This document shows, one piece after another, positions 1 to 11,749 of a DNA stretch of 64,000 nucleotides. Source of the DNA: Sepiola atlantica. Its lineage: Eukaryota > Mollusca > Cephalopoda > Sepiida > Sepiolidae. Position numbers and translations under genes: made by a program. The DNA lies in NCBI GenBank assembly GCA_963556195.1, contig OY744528.1, positions 62,109,552 through 62,173,551 of the forward strand, given 5' to 3'. Under the pieces are notes generated by a model, which worked only from the letters and a program-made list of their open reading frames with translations, was not told where the DNA came from and ran no database searches. Position 1 is the stretch's first letter; each line of letters opens with the position of its first letter.

Positions 1-119
1 AGAACAAGTGGTGCGAATTGCTAATGATCGTGTGAGGTGGACGGAAGTCATACGAATATCTGCCAGACTCCCCAACGCAACGACGTCCAATGACGTTATG
101 GGATATCATCATCATATAC

Positions 120-345
120 CTGGTCATGGCTGACGGAACGAGAGCAAGCTACCTCCATGGATTAAATAAGGGGTTCCGTTTGAAATTCCATACAGATTCC
201 CGAGTTTGACAAGACACATCTGAAGAAATTCGGAATGAACTTCAGCTGAAACATTGTGAGAATAACAACCAAGATGAGATCAGTAGCCCTAATAATTCAA
301 ATTATCAATCCTTATCTCAAATTTTTAAAAACATAATGACAATAG
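120..345 (+). repeat. SINE-like repeat S1, copy 1 (3' part)
   Basis: Contains the phrases 'catggctgacggaacgagag', 'gtggattaaataagggg', 'attcccgagtttgacaag' and 'aacattgtgagaataacaac', which recur in the same order at 17041-17150, 53660-53965 and 62255-62545. The better preserved copies begin with a tRNA-like B-box. This copy lacks a clear head. The divergence between copies shows an old family. Confidence 0.6.
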
Positions 346-639
346 TGTCGATAGTTTGCTTTGTTTATTTGTATTTAAAAAAAACAAACTTTCAAATCAA
401 TAATTTGTTATTCTGAATAAGAATATCAAACGGAGGTGAATATCAAGATTTTTATGTTTCCGTTTTGTTGTTGTTTTCTATGCAGAAGTGGCTTCCTGAG
501 TATTTTGTGCAAAGATAGTTGCTCAATCCGACATTGTGATATCATCCACACATCCACTGGTAGGTGTCTTGAATTTCCTTCTTTTGTAATTTTTTTGTTA
601 CTTTTGTCAACCCCAAACAAAGCATATTGCCACTGAAGC
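346..639. other. AT-rich spacer, no gene seen
   Basis: Short opposing reading frames occur here, but neither resembles a known protein. The base composition is intergenic. No repeat match to other parts of the window was noticed. Confidence 0.4.
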
Positions 640-900
640 ATGCGGGCCTACTGTGATAAGGGTCAGATTATAGGGGCAACTTGGGTGGGGAATTGTGCTG
701 CAAGATGTTTGTTCACATTATATTTAAATTTCTGCATATTGGTACGGTCGGGGAAGCAGGAACGGAATTCCAAAGGCAAACGGTTTGCGAAAAGAGCTAT
801 TAGAATAAAAAATCCTCCGCCATCTACAGATTTCTACAGAAAGGGGTGTGATTTTGCTGTTAGTCGGGTGGGTTGGGGGTATTTACGTTGAGTAGTGAGT
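640..900 (+). repeat. Interspersed repeat R2, copy 1
   Basis: Shares an ordered series of words with the complement of 39830-40160, including 'tttaaatttctgcat', 'ggaattc' and 'gtgggttgggg'. Partial copies are also at 10060-10160 and 60420-60520. The frame opened here at 640 has no matching frame kept in the other copies, so I read it as a non-coding repeat. Confidence 0.55.
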
Positions 901-1184
901 TCATCAGAGCACATTCCAGGGAAATACATATAAAACCAGCACAGGGATGCAACACTGCGGTGATGTGACAGGGACAGTGTCATACCTATTAGGTTAGAAA
1001 TTATTTCCAAATAAGAGAGGCTTGCAGTTGGTGCACCAGCCCAAGTGTGGCAACGCTACTCCATGCATGGGCAAATAGTCGCTGTATAGAAATATGATAC
1101 TGGCAGGTGTGATAAGTTTTCTAGCGGGTAGAGGGAACCTACCTTCTTTGCGGCAAACTTGGGAGCATCTTCTATGTACTTATT

Positions 1185-1390
1185 TCACTTCATGTTGTCT
1201 GAGAATATCAGACCGAAGAGTTTAAATGGTGGATTCACAGGAACAGTGCTATTGGCCATGACAATCAGTGATTGGAAAGGTTTCTTATTGATCTTTTTAT
1301 CAAAATGCAAACCACAAATCCATCGAACCATAGCTCTGTCATTCTTTGCCATCCTCAGAAAGATTGTGTTAGATGAAACAGATTTCATCT
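1185..1390 (-). pseudogene. LINE reverse-transcriptase C-terminal scrap
   Basis: Translated on the minus strand it gives MAKNDRAMVRWICGLH, close to the 'L.R.ERAMIRWICGV' motif found near the C-terminus of CR1/RTE-like polyproteins and also seen at 15380-15430 in this window. Only about 60 residues are recognisable, and both ends fade. Confidence 0.35.
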
Positions 1391-1397
1391 AGAAATT

Positions 1398-1651
1398 ATG
1401 ATTTATGTTTAAAAGGGAAATAACTCTTTTCTATTTTTTATCTCCCTTGCCGCAAAGATATTTTAAGTAGTTAGGTACCTTGCATTTTGCAGACAGCAGA
1501 CATTTTAGATTGGATATGTTGCACAGTGCGCTTGGATTTATACGTCTAAATTAATAAGTAATTCTTCTTCAGTTGTAAAGAGAGAATAAATATAAATTGA
1601 TGATCTATACAGAAGAGTTTTATTCAATTCATTCTTAATATTCGTCTCACA
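1398..1651 (+). repeat. Candidate 5' LTR of the gypsy-like element
   Basis: AT-rich, with a TATA-like 'aataaatataaat' near 1587 and an end in ctcaca at 1651. It is followed after 22 bases by 'tggtggcaaaag', similar to the start of Ty3/gypsy primer sites. The gag-like relic follows 0.3 kb later. No matching 3' LTR was found, so borders are approximate. Confidence 0.35.
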
Positions 1652-1935
1652 ATAACCACCACTTTACTTCAACTGGTGGCAAAAGATTGAGATAAACTAA
1701 ACAAACCACTTTTTCACTGGACGAATATTAAAAAGAAAATATTTTGTTTTAAGAAAAAACATGAAAGAATGGGAATTTCTCAAGACTTATTTGAAAAAAT
1801 TTTAACAAACCAATAAAAGGATTTTAACTGCGTTGAACCAACGATTTACACAGCAACTGAAAACGTAAAGCGTTCACACCCAGCTAACTAATGCTTTTGC
1901 AGATAGCTTATCTGCAAACATTAAAGAATTTGTAT

Positions 1936-2393
1936 ATGATGAACCTTGATGAATTACATTTACTGTATGGTTTTCAGGTTGGAAAGACACTTCCTCAACT
2001 GATTTTTCTCATAAGGAGGATGCTTGGAAGACACATTCATTATTAAGAAATTAGGACCAGACGAGCATACTTGTTACATTAATTTTATTCTTTTGAAAGA
2101 AGCCAAAGATTTAAGCTTCACTGAAACAGTGGAACAGCTTACAGACATTTTTAGTATTCAGCAATCGCTTTTCAACGTCCGTTATAATTGCCTAAAACTG
2201 AAAAAAACAAAAACAAACGATGCTGACAACTATATTACCTTTCCTGGTTATGTTTAAATGTCTGATATTCATTGCAGGACTTCAATCTCCACAGGATTCG
2301 GAAATTTGTTTGCATTTACTTTCAAGTATTTGAAATGTGTCTTTCCAACCTGAAAACCATACAATAAATGTAATTCCTCGAGGTTCATCATAG
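1936..2393. repeat. 57-bp inverted repeat bracketing gag
   Basis: Bases 1936-1992 and 2336-2393 are near-perfect reverse complements (three or four differences), for example 'gtgtctttccaacctgaaaa' at 2337 against its complement ending near 1992. The left arm is native gag coding sequence. The right arm is extra material inside gag, splitting CLHLLS from the later VKALTTEC motif. Confidence 0.85.
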
Positions 2394-2559
2394 TGATTGA
2401 ACTAAGATAAAAATGTCACAGTCAAAGCTCTCACTACGGAATGCCAACGTTTATTAAGCCTTAAACGCAATACTATGATGGTACAACAGTCCAGTAATCA
2501 ATCTACTACAAACAATGTCCAAGCAAAAGCTAATAAACTTCCTATAAGGAAAACCCCTT

Positions 2560-2571
2560 CAAGTGCTTGCT
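2560..2571 (+). repeat. Target-site duplication, left (LINE)
   Basis: caagtgcttgct. The same 12 bases recur at 7077-7088 right after the LINE tail. The gag reading frame is continuous if the LINE and one copy are removed. Confidence 0.9.
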
Positions 2572-3042
2572 TGCCCTGGTGGCCCAGAATTTGCGACTGC
2601 AACCCCATGCAGAGGGATACCATCCCCCCCCCCCCCCCCCGAAAATGGGGCCACCTGGAGGCTCGATCCAAGCAACCAGCTAGTCATGTATAAAACCCAT
2701 CTACCTTAAGCAATACAATACCAGACGCTATATAAAACCCGTTCAACTTCTAACTAACAAACGAGTTAGACCAAATCAAGTATTAGAAGGTGATGGCAAG
2801 GGTCAATCTACTGGTAAAGAAAAACCTGTTACAAATTAGGTTCACAAATGACGTTTTCATTAAAAATGGGTTGTGAAAACCAAGAAAAATCAAAAATGTT
2901 AACAACCACTTACCAGTACGAGTATAACTTCTTGTATCCCTGGGATAATATGGCGAGTGGGTTTCCACCCCTAATATCTCCCACTAGTGGGCTCAGAGGA
3001 CGGTGGGGAGCAAGGGAAATGAAATTTTAAAACAAATAACCC

Positions 3043-4320
3043 ATGGCAACAAACAAAAATAAAAGACTCCATATCGAAAACAGCTCGGAGACCACATGCT
3101 CTGAAAAAATGAATTCGAACAAAACTTGGTTCCAAGATTTATTGTCTTGGAATCAACGCTTCAATTACCAACTTTTCTCCTTTCATTATCGAAAAAATAA
3201 TGAGATCCTTCACCAAAACAACATCAATAAAAAAAAACTAAGAAACAACATCATTCTAGTAGAAGTTCCAAATAAAACTGCAGCAAATACTGAAGAAAAA
3301 TTATTTTCATAACCTTAACATAAAAGCCTACCCCCCCCCCCCACACACACACACCCTTCCTTGAACTCCACATAGGATGTGGTAAGAAGCCCAGATCTCT
3401 ACCTCTGCACGCTGGACAAAATAAAAGACAACCTAAGGAAACAAGGTGTCACAGATGCCCAAAGAATATTAATTAAAAAAACAATCAAATGACCCCAACA
3501 AACACCTAGATTGAAATTTCAACACCCAAAAACTCCTCACCAAAATAAAAATTGGATACCTTATACCAACAGTGGAAGTATACATACCAAATCCTCTGAG
3601 ATGCCACAACTGCCAAAAGTTTGGGCACGGCAAGGAAAGATGTACCAGACCACCAACATGTAAAAACTATAGAGAAACTGTGGATCACATTGATTGTGAA
3701 CTACCTTCAAACTGCAAACTAAACCATGCAGCCATCTCTAAAGAATGTGATGTTTGGAAAAAAAAAAATATTTTCAATCAAACACAAAAAAATCTATCAT
3801 ACCCAGAGGCAAGAAGGATAGTTGATAGCTCTCTGGATGCATTAACATATGCAAATATAGCCGGAAGGACAAACCAGAGTCAAAGACAAGAAACAACACA
3901 CAACAACCTATCTGATCTAGTGAAAGAACTAAGATCACTATGAGAGATATTAAAGGACAATTTAGTCAGCCTGAGAACTAGATCCAACATTAAATCGGAT
4001 CAAAAGAAAAATCCCCAATTCCAGATCGACGAGACCAAAGATGTTACAAACCAAATAAAATCTCAACCCAAACAACCTCCATAAACGAAACCTCCTTTGA
4101 AGAAACAATATATATAAACAGAAAACAGAAATGGTACTAATTGAAAATGAAAGCAAATTTGAACTGGTGGAAATTGAAAACCAGGAAAGAAGTTCAAGAC
4201 AGAGAAACTCAAAAGCTTTAACAAATCAAAAAGTCTAGAATCTGAAAAATCAAGACAACGATTCTAATCTAGGCACAATCTAAAAATTAAAACCTCAAAT
4301 GAAGAACCAAGTACAAAAAA
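3043..4320 (+). pseudogene. LINE ORF1 (gag-like, CCHC zinc knuckle), broken
   Basis: Opens with MATNKNKRLHIENSSE. An RNA-binding-like middle follows (LRNNIILVEVPNKT, later DLYLCTLDKIKDNLRKQGV in another frame), then the knuckle LRCHNCQKFGHGKERC and a second Cys-rich motif whose central Cys is changed (CKNYRETVDHIDC), and a basic tail to about 4320. These are features of Jockey-type ORF1 nucleic-acid-binding proteins. At least three frame breaks occur, one at a poly-C/CA run near 3330. Confidence 0.8.
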
Positions 4321-4467
4321 AAAAAAAAATACCAGAGAAAATAGAATTGGATGAACACCCTCAAACTTCTACAAACAAATCATAAACTCCCCCCCCCCCC
4401 CCAAAACACAAAGTATAAATACTAAAATCGCAAAGAAACAATCCCTAAATCTCCCACCAAGCCACAT

Positions 4468-6080
4468 CCCAAAACAAACCCCTGGTTCACATCAGAATGC
4501 AAAGAGGCAGTAGCAATCAGGGAAAAATGCTGAAGCTATTCAAACTACACCCCTACTAGATTAACCATCCAAAATACTAACATGCCTAAGCAAAACCTCG
4601 CTATATAATCAAAAAAAGCAAAAGGGAAATCTGGCAAGACTACATCTCTAAACTCAATAGCCAAACTCCCATGAATAAAACCTGGGAGATCATAGGGAAA
4701 ATAAGTGGAAGAAAAACTCAAATACCAATGACATATCTAAACACTCCAAACGGAGAGAAAACCGCAGACCAAAGAGAAATTATCAACCTAATTATAGTCA
4801 GCAGAATTTAGCCAAAACTCTTTATCCAACCACTACTCCTCCAAATTTCAAAAATATAAAAAGATATAAAAGATATAAAAAAACTGCAGAGAAAGAAAAA
4901 CTCAACTTCACATCAAACAACAAGGAACATTACACCTCCTCATTCACTATTGCAGAACTAAAAAAAACTCAATCAACAAGAGCAAAGAACTGGCCTAGAC
5001 AAAATACACTACCAATTTTTGAAACACCTACCAGGTACATCTCTCACAATTATTTTATTGATCTTCAATAACATGGGCATCCGATAACTTTCCAAAAAAC
5101 TGTCTGGAAGCTACCATCATTCCAATCCCTAAACCAGGAAAGAATCACCTCAACCCAACAAACTACTGCCCCATCACCTTAACAAGCTGCATATGCAAAA
5201 TGATAGAAAGAATGGTCAATGTACATTTGACTTGGTATTTAGAGAAACATAACATCTTAACCAAATACCAAAGTGGATTCCGACAGAATCAAGGCACCAA
5301 TGACCAACTCATTAGATTAGAGACCTTCATCCGCAATGGACTAATTAAAATCCAGCATGTAGTGTCAGTCTTTCCCGACTTTGAAAAAGCATACAATATA
5401 ACTTGGAAGTATGGAATCTTAAAAGACCTCTACAAAATTGGAATTAAAGGAAACATGGCTATAAAAACTTCCTCTCACATTGAACCTTTACAGTACGACT
5501 CTGAAACACAATCTCAGATGTACATGAACAGGAAACAGGAATGCTACAAGGTAGCATACTATCAGTCACACTATTCACCCTCAAGATCAATAGCATCACT
5601 GAATCAGTCAACACAGGAATAGAACAATTCCTCTATGTAGATGACTTTACTATAATATACTCATCACCATATATGGCCATAATCGAAAGACAGATACAAA
5701 ATAGCATTAACAAGATGCACAAATGGACCGAAAACGAAAATGGTTTTCAATTATCCAAAACTAAAACCGGTTGTATTCACTTTTGCAAGAAACGAAAATA
5801 CCAGTATAAACTCTATACATCGAAGCCAACGAACCATCACTGCCCCTTCGACGGGAAAAAATTATCCCTCCAATATGTATTAAAATTCCAATCTAACCCA
5901 AATAACCCAACATACCAAAATGTGAACAACATCCGACCCAATCATCTATACAACAGTAAACCTTTAGCTATCTTGCCATTTGGCCTCCGTATCAGGAAAC
6001 CTCTAAAACACATAAACCAAAATACCAACAATACTGCAGTACTCACAACCAAGAGTTCTCCCCCACCCCCTGGACAATTA
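4468..6080 (+). pseudogene. LINE ORF2 reverse transcriptase, broken
   Basis: Starts at NPWFTSECKEAVAI, the segment that normally follows the endonuclease. Then KTWEIIGKISG, TNYCPITLTSCICKMIERMV, YQSGFRQNQGTNDQLIRL, DFEKAYN, GSILSVTLF and the catalytic box FLYVDDFTIIYSS (about 5627-5665; Y-V-D-D form). Frame changes occur near 4800, 5470 and 5540. The upstream endonuclease is absent. Confidence 0.85.
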
Positions 6081-6139
6081 CCAAACCATACATAGACCTA
6101 GCAATAAAACAAGGAAAAACGCAACCTACCTTAACTCCA

Positions 6140-6900
6140 AAAGACATACAAAAAATTCAGAGACAAATACCCAGGCTACATTGCTTTTTATACTGATGGG
6201 TCTAAAAACAGACAGAACAGGAGCAGCAGCCATTAATATGAACAAACACAAACAAATCAGACTGCCAAATGATGCTTCCATTTTGACAGCAGAATTACAA
6301 GCAATGATGATGACACTAGATATGATAAAAAAATCAGAGACAACCAAATCAATAATATTTACAGATTCTTTATCTAGCCTAATGGCAATCCAAGAGGGAA
6401 ATCAACATCACCCATATGTACAGGAAGCACTAAAAACATACCATTACCTGACAGTTTGTGGCAAAACAGTGGCTTTAGAATGAGTGCCTAGTCATGTTGG
6501 TATTAAGGGAAACCAAAAGACAGTCTGGCAAAAGGAGCAACCAAAATGATAAGAGAACTTAAACTTCCATACACTAATTACAAAACAAAATCAAAACAAT
6601 ACATAAAAAAATGGCAAATAACATGGGACATATTGCGAAACAATAAACTGTATAAATATCAACTTGAAGTCAAATCAGAACTTACAGAACCCCTGACCAA
6701 TAGAAGATGAGACATAACACTGAATAGAATCAGAATCGGACAAACACACATTACACATTAAACCACCTAAAAGGAGAAAACCTCCCGAAATGTCCGACAT
6801 GTAAATTTTCCCTTGCAGTTAAACACATTCTTATAGAATGTGACAAATACAAGCAAATATACTGCAAATATCAGGCAGCTAACCTAAAGGACCTTTTCAG
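6140..6900 (+). pseudogene. LINE ORF2 RNase H and C-terminal Cys-His motif, broken
   Basis: FYTDGSKTDRTGAA, ASILTAELQAMM, IIFTDSLSSLMAI and (after an internal stop) PSHVGIKGN reproduce the RNase H catalytic series D-E-D-H. Further on, CPTCKFSLAVKHILIECDKY (about 6791-6850) is the C-terminal CCHC-type motif of such LINEs. There is an in-frame stop at 6481 (Trp to stop) and frameshifts near 6515 and 6750. Confidence 0.8.
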
Positions 6901-7076
6901 GGACACCAGGCCAGAAAAAAATAATAAATTTCCTAAAGCATATCAATCTCTTCAACAAAATATAACAAAACAAAAAAACTATAAAAACCCATATCCCAAA
7001 AAACAAAACAATTAAACCTTTTGTTGGCATTAAATGAACCACAGAGGTTGAAATGCCGTTAAACAAACCAACCAAC

Positions 7077-7088
7077 CAAGTGCTTGCT
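7077..7088 (+). repeat. Target-site duplication, right (LINE)
   Basis: Second copy of caagtgcttgct, immediately followed by the gag zinc-knuckle codons. Confidence 0.9.
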
Positions 7089-8295
7089 GGAATTGCAGCA
7101 AGATTCATTTATCACGCTTTTGTCCATTTAAGAAGCATAAGTGTCAGTAATGCTTAAATTACAGACATAAAGAAAGATTTTGTAATCCTCAAAAAGGCAA
7201 AACATGACACACACAAGTCATTCAAATTTGACACAAGAAATCCAGGAAAAAAGCAGGTTAAAAAAAATCAAATTCTAATTCTGTGTCTGCAACATTTAAT
7301 ATCGATTTTGAACCTTGCAAAAAATTTATTAATGTTATTGTAAATAGCAGTCCAGTTCGTTTTCAGTTTGACATGGCTTTAGACATTACCCTTATCCCAT
7401 GTTCCATGTGGGAACATATTGGGAAGCCAGCGTTAAGAGAAACACATCATATAGCTTGAAGTGCATCAGGAAACAATTCAGCTGACGGATAAGTTAAATT
7501 GCAATGTGTTTTTTAAAGAAAAAAACATTTTCTGGAACATGCAGTCTTTCTGATTTAAATTTGCTTGGTTTAGACTGGATAGAGGAATTGAATCTTTTCA
7601 ATATTCCTCTCAAGAGTGTTAACACTCTAAATCTTTTTTCTATTTCTTGTATTGAAAAACAATTTAAAAAAGTACTGAACACAACATTTAGCAATGCTTT
7701 TTGGGAAAGTCTAGAATTTTGCACCAAATCAAAGGCAACTCTTAAATTAAAGTCTGCTGCAAAACCGATTTTTAGACCTAAATGTCCTGAACCAGCTCCA
7801 GCCATATTCCAGCAAACAAGAGATGCAATGTTAACCGGATTGACAGGAACTTTTACAGTGTTTGATTTCTACATTTGAGTAAATTCAGCAGTATTCAGGA
7901 TTCCATGTAAAAGCTGAAAAATATGAATTTTTTCGAACAAAAAAATTAAATATCTGGGATTTAGTTTTGACAAAATAGTCGATGACTAGACCCAGAAAAT
8001 GTTTCAGCTATTAAAATAATGCTGGCACCGCAAATATTAAAACTTTACGCTCTTTCCTTGGCATGGTTAGCCACTACAGTTCAGTTTTGCCAGAATTTTA
8101 AGTTTATCCACCTCTCAACAATCTTTTAAAAAAGGATGTACCATGGAAATGGTTCACTGAGTATTAGTCTGTCTTGAATAAGGTAAAATCATTACTTTCT
8201 ATCGATATGTTGCTCACAGACTGCAACCCATCCATGACTATTATTGTTGTTTCTGATGCATCTGATCATGATGTTGGAGTTATAAATATTTGATC
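7089..8295 (+). pseudogene. Ty3/gypsy gag knuckles, protease and RT relic
   Basis: Continuation of the gag at 2571: two zinc knuckles (CWNCSKIHLSRFC; the second with a stop at its second Cys spacer), then a protease-like FQFDMALDITLIPCSMW where the usual D-S/T-G-S-D is degraded. An ORF at 7504-7878 carries LNLLGLDWIEEL and ends in the RT fingers region. After a large gap come the RT connection and RNase H start: KAEKYEFF, FLGMVSHYSSVLPEF and IIVVSDASDHDVGVI. Most of the RT palm is gone, and no integrase or 3' LTR was found. Confidence 0.75.
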
Positions 8296-9370
8296 GATAA
8301 TTATTGAATTCTTCAATATTGTTGCTTTGTCTACCTTTGCCTTGTATGATTTTTTATCAAACAGTGTCTTCAACTGAATCTCGCATTGTCACTGCTTTCA
8401 ATAATCAAACATTTCATTTTTTTCTTTATTACAGAATCAGACAATCTAGAGCCAACGTATATTCAACGCTACTCTCTTTGTAAGTATATTGCTCTGTCTT
8501 GATGTAATATTATTTTGTGTAATTTCTTTGGATACGAAAGGCATCCCAAAATGATAGACAAACAACTATTCACTATTGCTATATATTTTGTTTTTACATT
8601 TATTTTTTTAAATTTCCTGTTGAATTGCAACTCAACTGGGGTTCTCGCACCAGCTGTTTACCATTACATTCTTGCTGAAATGGCTGTTGGTTTTTTCTGG
8701 AATTTAAGAAACAAACCTTCTCAAAATTCCTATTGCTCTCCATACGATTCTAGTCAAGGTCTGGGTGGTACTCTTCAGTTTTTGTCTTTCCATCCTCTCG
8801 GAACCTTCACGACCATTTTCTGTGATACCAACCGATGTTGGTGTCTCTTTCTTATTTGTTACGGGGGTGGGGTGTCTGATTATTATTACTACTACAACTT
8901 GACTTACAATGTTTTGTCTTCATTATTTTTATGCTCAGTTTACATTGTTACAGCTTCATTATAATGTGCAGAAAAATGTTTCCTTTTTAGTACATTCAAG
9001 TAAAATTTACCATTACACAACGTTCAAATATAATTTGAATACATGTTTAAATGATCTTAAAAATTTAAATAATTGATTCAGTTACTATGTATTTGTTTAC
9101 TACTACAAAAATATGTTAACTCCTATATCGGTTGATAAAAATCATTGTCGAGGCAATTCCATCTGTTCTTACTATTATTTTGTCTATCTTAATATTTTTT
9201 TCTATGAAAAAACACAAAGACCAACATTTACCTGAATTGGTAAATAAAGGTATAAAATATGTTAATTGTGTTTTAATTTGGCAAATTATTTTCTAAATGT
9301 CCGAATGTTTGATGTTAGCCAAACAAATGCAAAACAAGAAAAAGCAGATATTTTTAAAGATGCATTCATT
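8296..9370. other. No gene recognised
   Basis: Holds a 149-codon open frame at 8515-8964 (MCNFFGYERHPK...) rich in Phe, Tyr and Leu, with a TA-rich codon bias like that of random AT-rich DNA. I recognise no domain. A splice-acceptor-like 'tttattacag' at about 8425-8434 precedes a short open stretch, but it does not encode any MIOS segment I know. Confidence 0.35.
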
Positions 9371-9374
9371 CAAT

Positions 9375-9700
9375 CTGTTTGTTTCATCATCATCCATTTT
9401 ATCGTCTTATTCCTCTTGGTCAGGAATTTCACGTTTTCTGGCAGCCTGCAATCTCAGTCTCCAAGCTTGGTGGTCTTGACGATTGATTCTGTTCAAATTC
9501 CACTGTCTTAAGATCCTTGTTGATGGTGTGCAACCAAAGTTTTTGTTGGTCGTCCAACTTTCTATTTAAAGATCGCTGCCTTTTCTTATTCAAGAGTAAC
9601 TCCTCTCAACGTGACCAAACCAATGTTGCAGACTGATCATCAGTTCATCAAGCTTTGGTATATTCAGCCTCGCCAACAGGGTATCAGAGCTGATATGCTA
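9375..9700 (-). pseudogene. LINE 3' fragment, antisense
   Basis: The minus strand reads GHVERSY-like residues and then LHTINKDLKTVEFEQNQSSR, matching the 'TW...I..DL....L' plus Trp/Arg-rich end of CR1/RTE-like polyproteins. A short CAT run (9384-9392, i.e. ATG repeats on the coding strand) marks the 3' tail, as in other copies here. Confidence 0.45.
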
Positions 9701-10059
9701 GATCTGATCTGACATTGCATATCCAGCTGATCAATGTTCTGTTATGCTGAAGGTTAGTGAGTGAGGACGGTGTTTAGCGATAAAAAATGTTATTTCAGAC
9801 TTAAGCTTGACCGATCGACTGATGGACAAAATCTCTTATGTAAAGATGCATGAACATGCCTAATAAGCTACTTTCAACTCCTCCTTCTGTGTCTCACTGG
9901 TTACATTCAATATGTGAATTTAGAAATAAATATGTAAAGGAATTAATGAGAGTTTAAAACATGAAATAAATTAAAGATAAAATGGAATGTTTTAGTACAT
10001 GGATTAGTGGATAAGCATGAAAACATACTAGTAGAAATAATAATACAGACACATTTCTA

Positions 10060-10165
10060 AAGTCAACCAACTCCCTACCCAGATTGTCCTCTTATAAATC
10101 TGACCCATATAACAGTAGCTCCTTAGGCTTAAGTGGCAATATTCCTTGACAAATGTTAATTAAAA
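10060..10165 (-). repeat. Interspersed repeat R2, copy 2 (fragment)
   Basis: 'cttataaatctgacccatat', then 'aacagtagctcctta' and 'agtggcaatattcctt' are shared with 60420-60520 and, more diverged, with 40060-40160. Confidence 0.5.
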
Positions 10166-10721
10166 AAAATATTAAGAAAATCGTCCGTACACCCACATAT
10201 CTTCCTTCCACTCTTTCTTTGCCTCACATCCTCTCTTTTCACTCATACTCTCTCCCTTTCCTTGTTACTCTGAACTCAATACTACACCTTCCTTCCGAGT
10301 CATCTTTGACGGTTTGTTATGAAAGGGCATTTGATTCTTTTCAATAAAGCCCTTCTACACCAAAGATTAAGGTCGTTTGAAACAATCGAAATATTGGTTG
10401 GCTTTAGAGAAGTGTCTGTTATTGTTTCTACTAGTCTGTTTACATGCTTATTCACTATTCCATATACAAAAAATTCCAGAGGAATTAATGCAAATTTAAT
10501 TAATTAACAACAATTATTACATATTACCTTTGTTTGCTTTGTAACCAATGGATGATTCTTTTCTTTACATTGTATGAATGGTGGAGTTGAAGTTGAGGAA
10601 TTGTCCAATGACGGTTTATTTTCAATGTATAGTGTAAGTTCACAACACATCTATGAAGAACACAGCCTGTCTATCATATGTGAAGGACTTGTAAAAATTC
10701 AGAGGATATTTAATCCATTTA

Positions 10722-10965
10722 ACATCATGACAGTATTCAGGAGCGACTCAACTTACTGAAAACTTTTCATCTGAGTCAAGCTTCCTACAAAAAACATCAT
10801 GTGATCAGGACAGTAATCAGGAGCGACTCAACTCTCTGAAAACTTCTCATCTTAGTCAAGCTTACTACAGAAAACATCATGTCATCAGGAAAGTATTCAG
10901 GAGCGACCCAACTCTCTGAAAACTTCTTATCTGAGTCAAGTTTCCTACAGAAAACATCATGACTA
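10722..10965 (+). repeat. Minisatellite, about three 77-bp units
   Basis: Three direct units of 'aacatcatg...acagtattcaggagcgactcaact...ctgaaaacttctcatctgagtcaagcttcctacag'. Units differ by a few percent, and the first lacks an 8-base 'tgatcagg' insert. The overlapping minus-strand reading frames are by-products of the repeat period. Confidence 0.85.
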
Positions 10966-11749
10966 AGAACTGGGTGCATTCAATTTTACGTAAATGTGGA
11001 ACAATATAAAAAACGTGAATCTTATCGTTCATCAAAAGAAGGCTAGAAAACCTCGAAAAGCTGTAATATGTCGAGAAATTGAAAAGTTGGATATAGCAGA
11101 CCCATATGAGAGAGAAAGAGGTCACATCTGCCTTTGTGAGACCAAGTAAAAATTATTGACAAAAGGACGGTAGAGTAAGATGTCTGAAAGAAGCAACTTA
11201 TGTTGGCCGACAGTGGCTTCCTAAGTAGACTTACTTTTAAAATTAATACAACTAGAATTATGGGTCTTACGGGTCTAAATTCTATTATATATTTAATTGT
11301 TTTTAAGCCAGTGCATAGTTAAAGTAAAATACATTGTTTAGGACTATTAAAATAATTTCCAATGCTATTGGTAATGTTTACCCATTCATTTTATTTTTTA
11401 TTGCTGATGTTTGAATTCATGTTTTGAAACATTACGTAAATCATAAATCTATGATGTCACACTAAAGTAATAATTATTTTAAGGTAATGTTTTAAGCTCT
11501 ATTAATAATAATGATTTTTTCTAGACCCCGAACGAAAAAATTTCAAGTGGTGAGGAGAAGTGAGAAAGCAAATAGCAAGTCAGACCACCACCTCAGACTT
11601 ACTCTGCCACCTTAAATGAATTCAGAAAGACATTCTTCACTGTATAATAAAAAGTCAACTGGGTGTTTTATTTTTCTTTAGGTCATAAGAAATGATAATA
11701 ATTTATACATGAAAAATTAAATTACTGACGTAATTCTATGATTTTATAA

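Larger units (their letters stand above)
1900..2571 (+). pseudogene. Ty3/gypsy gag relic (part before LINE insertion)
   Basis: The frame at 2024-2257 reads KKLGPDEHTCYINFILLKEA and FNVRYNCLKL, then after a frame break CLIFIAGLQSPQDSEICLHL (about 2255-2320), then VKALTTECQRLLSLK (about 2415-2465). These are family motifs of gag proteins of metazoan Ty3/gypsy elements of the K02A2.6 type. The reading frame is broken at least three times and holds an inverted 57-bp insert (2336-2393). It is interrupted at 2571 by a LINE and resumes at 7089 as PSSAC|WNCS. It is a dead mobile-element gene. Confidence 0.75.
2572..7076 (+). mobile_element. Jockey-like LINE, defective, inserted in gypsy gag
   Basis: 4.5-kb non-LTR retrotransposon with, in order, a GC-richer leader (2572-3042), an ORF1-like zinc-knuckle protein (3043 to about 4320), a reverse transcriptase (about 4470-5800), an RNase H (about 6165-6500) and a terminal Cys-His motif (about 6791-6850). 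It ends in a tail 'ggcattaaatgaaccacaga' (from 7026) and 'aaacaaaccaaccaacc'. A 12-bp duplication flanks it. The endonuclease domain expected between ORF1 and RT is missing: there are only about 150 bases between them at a poly-C run (4390-4402). Many frameshifts and stops make it inactive. Clade is inferred from domain order and motif style. Confidence 0.85.

Noticed and set aside
1674..1691. Primer-binding site of the left gypsy element
   Set aside because: tggtggc is suggestive, but it is 22 bases from the apparent LTR end, and the following bases do not extend a clear tRNA match.
8420..8480. Possible upstream MIOS exon after a splice-acceptor-like tract
   Set aside because: The short open stretch (NQTI/ESDNLEPTY readings) does not match MIOS WD40 sequence and lacks a good donor.
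8515..8964. 149-codon open frame, hydrophobic start
   Set aside because: No recognisable domain, composition typical of AT-rich random sequence, no promoter or splice context. Not called as a gene.
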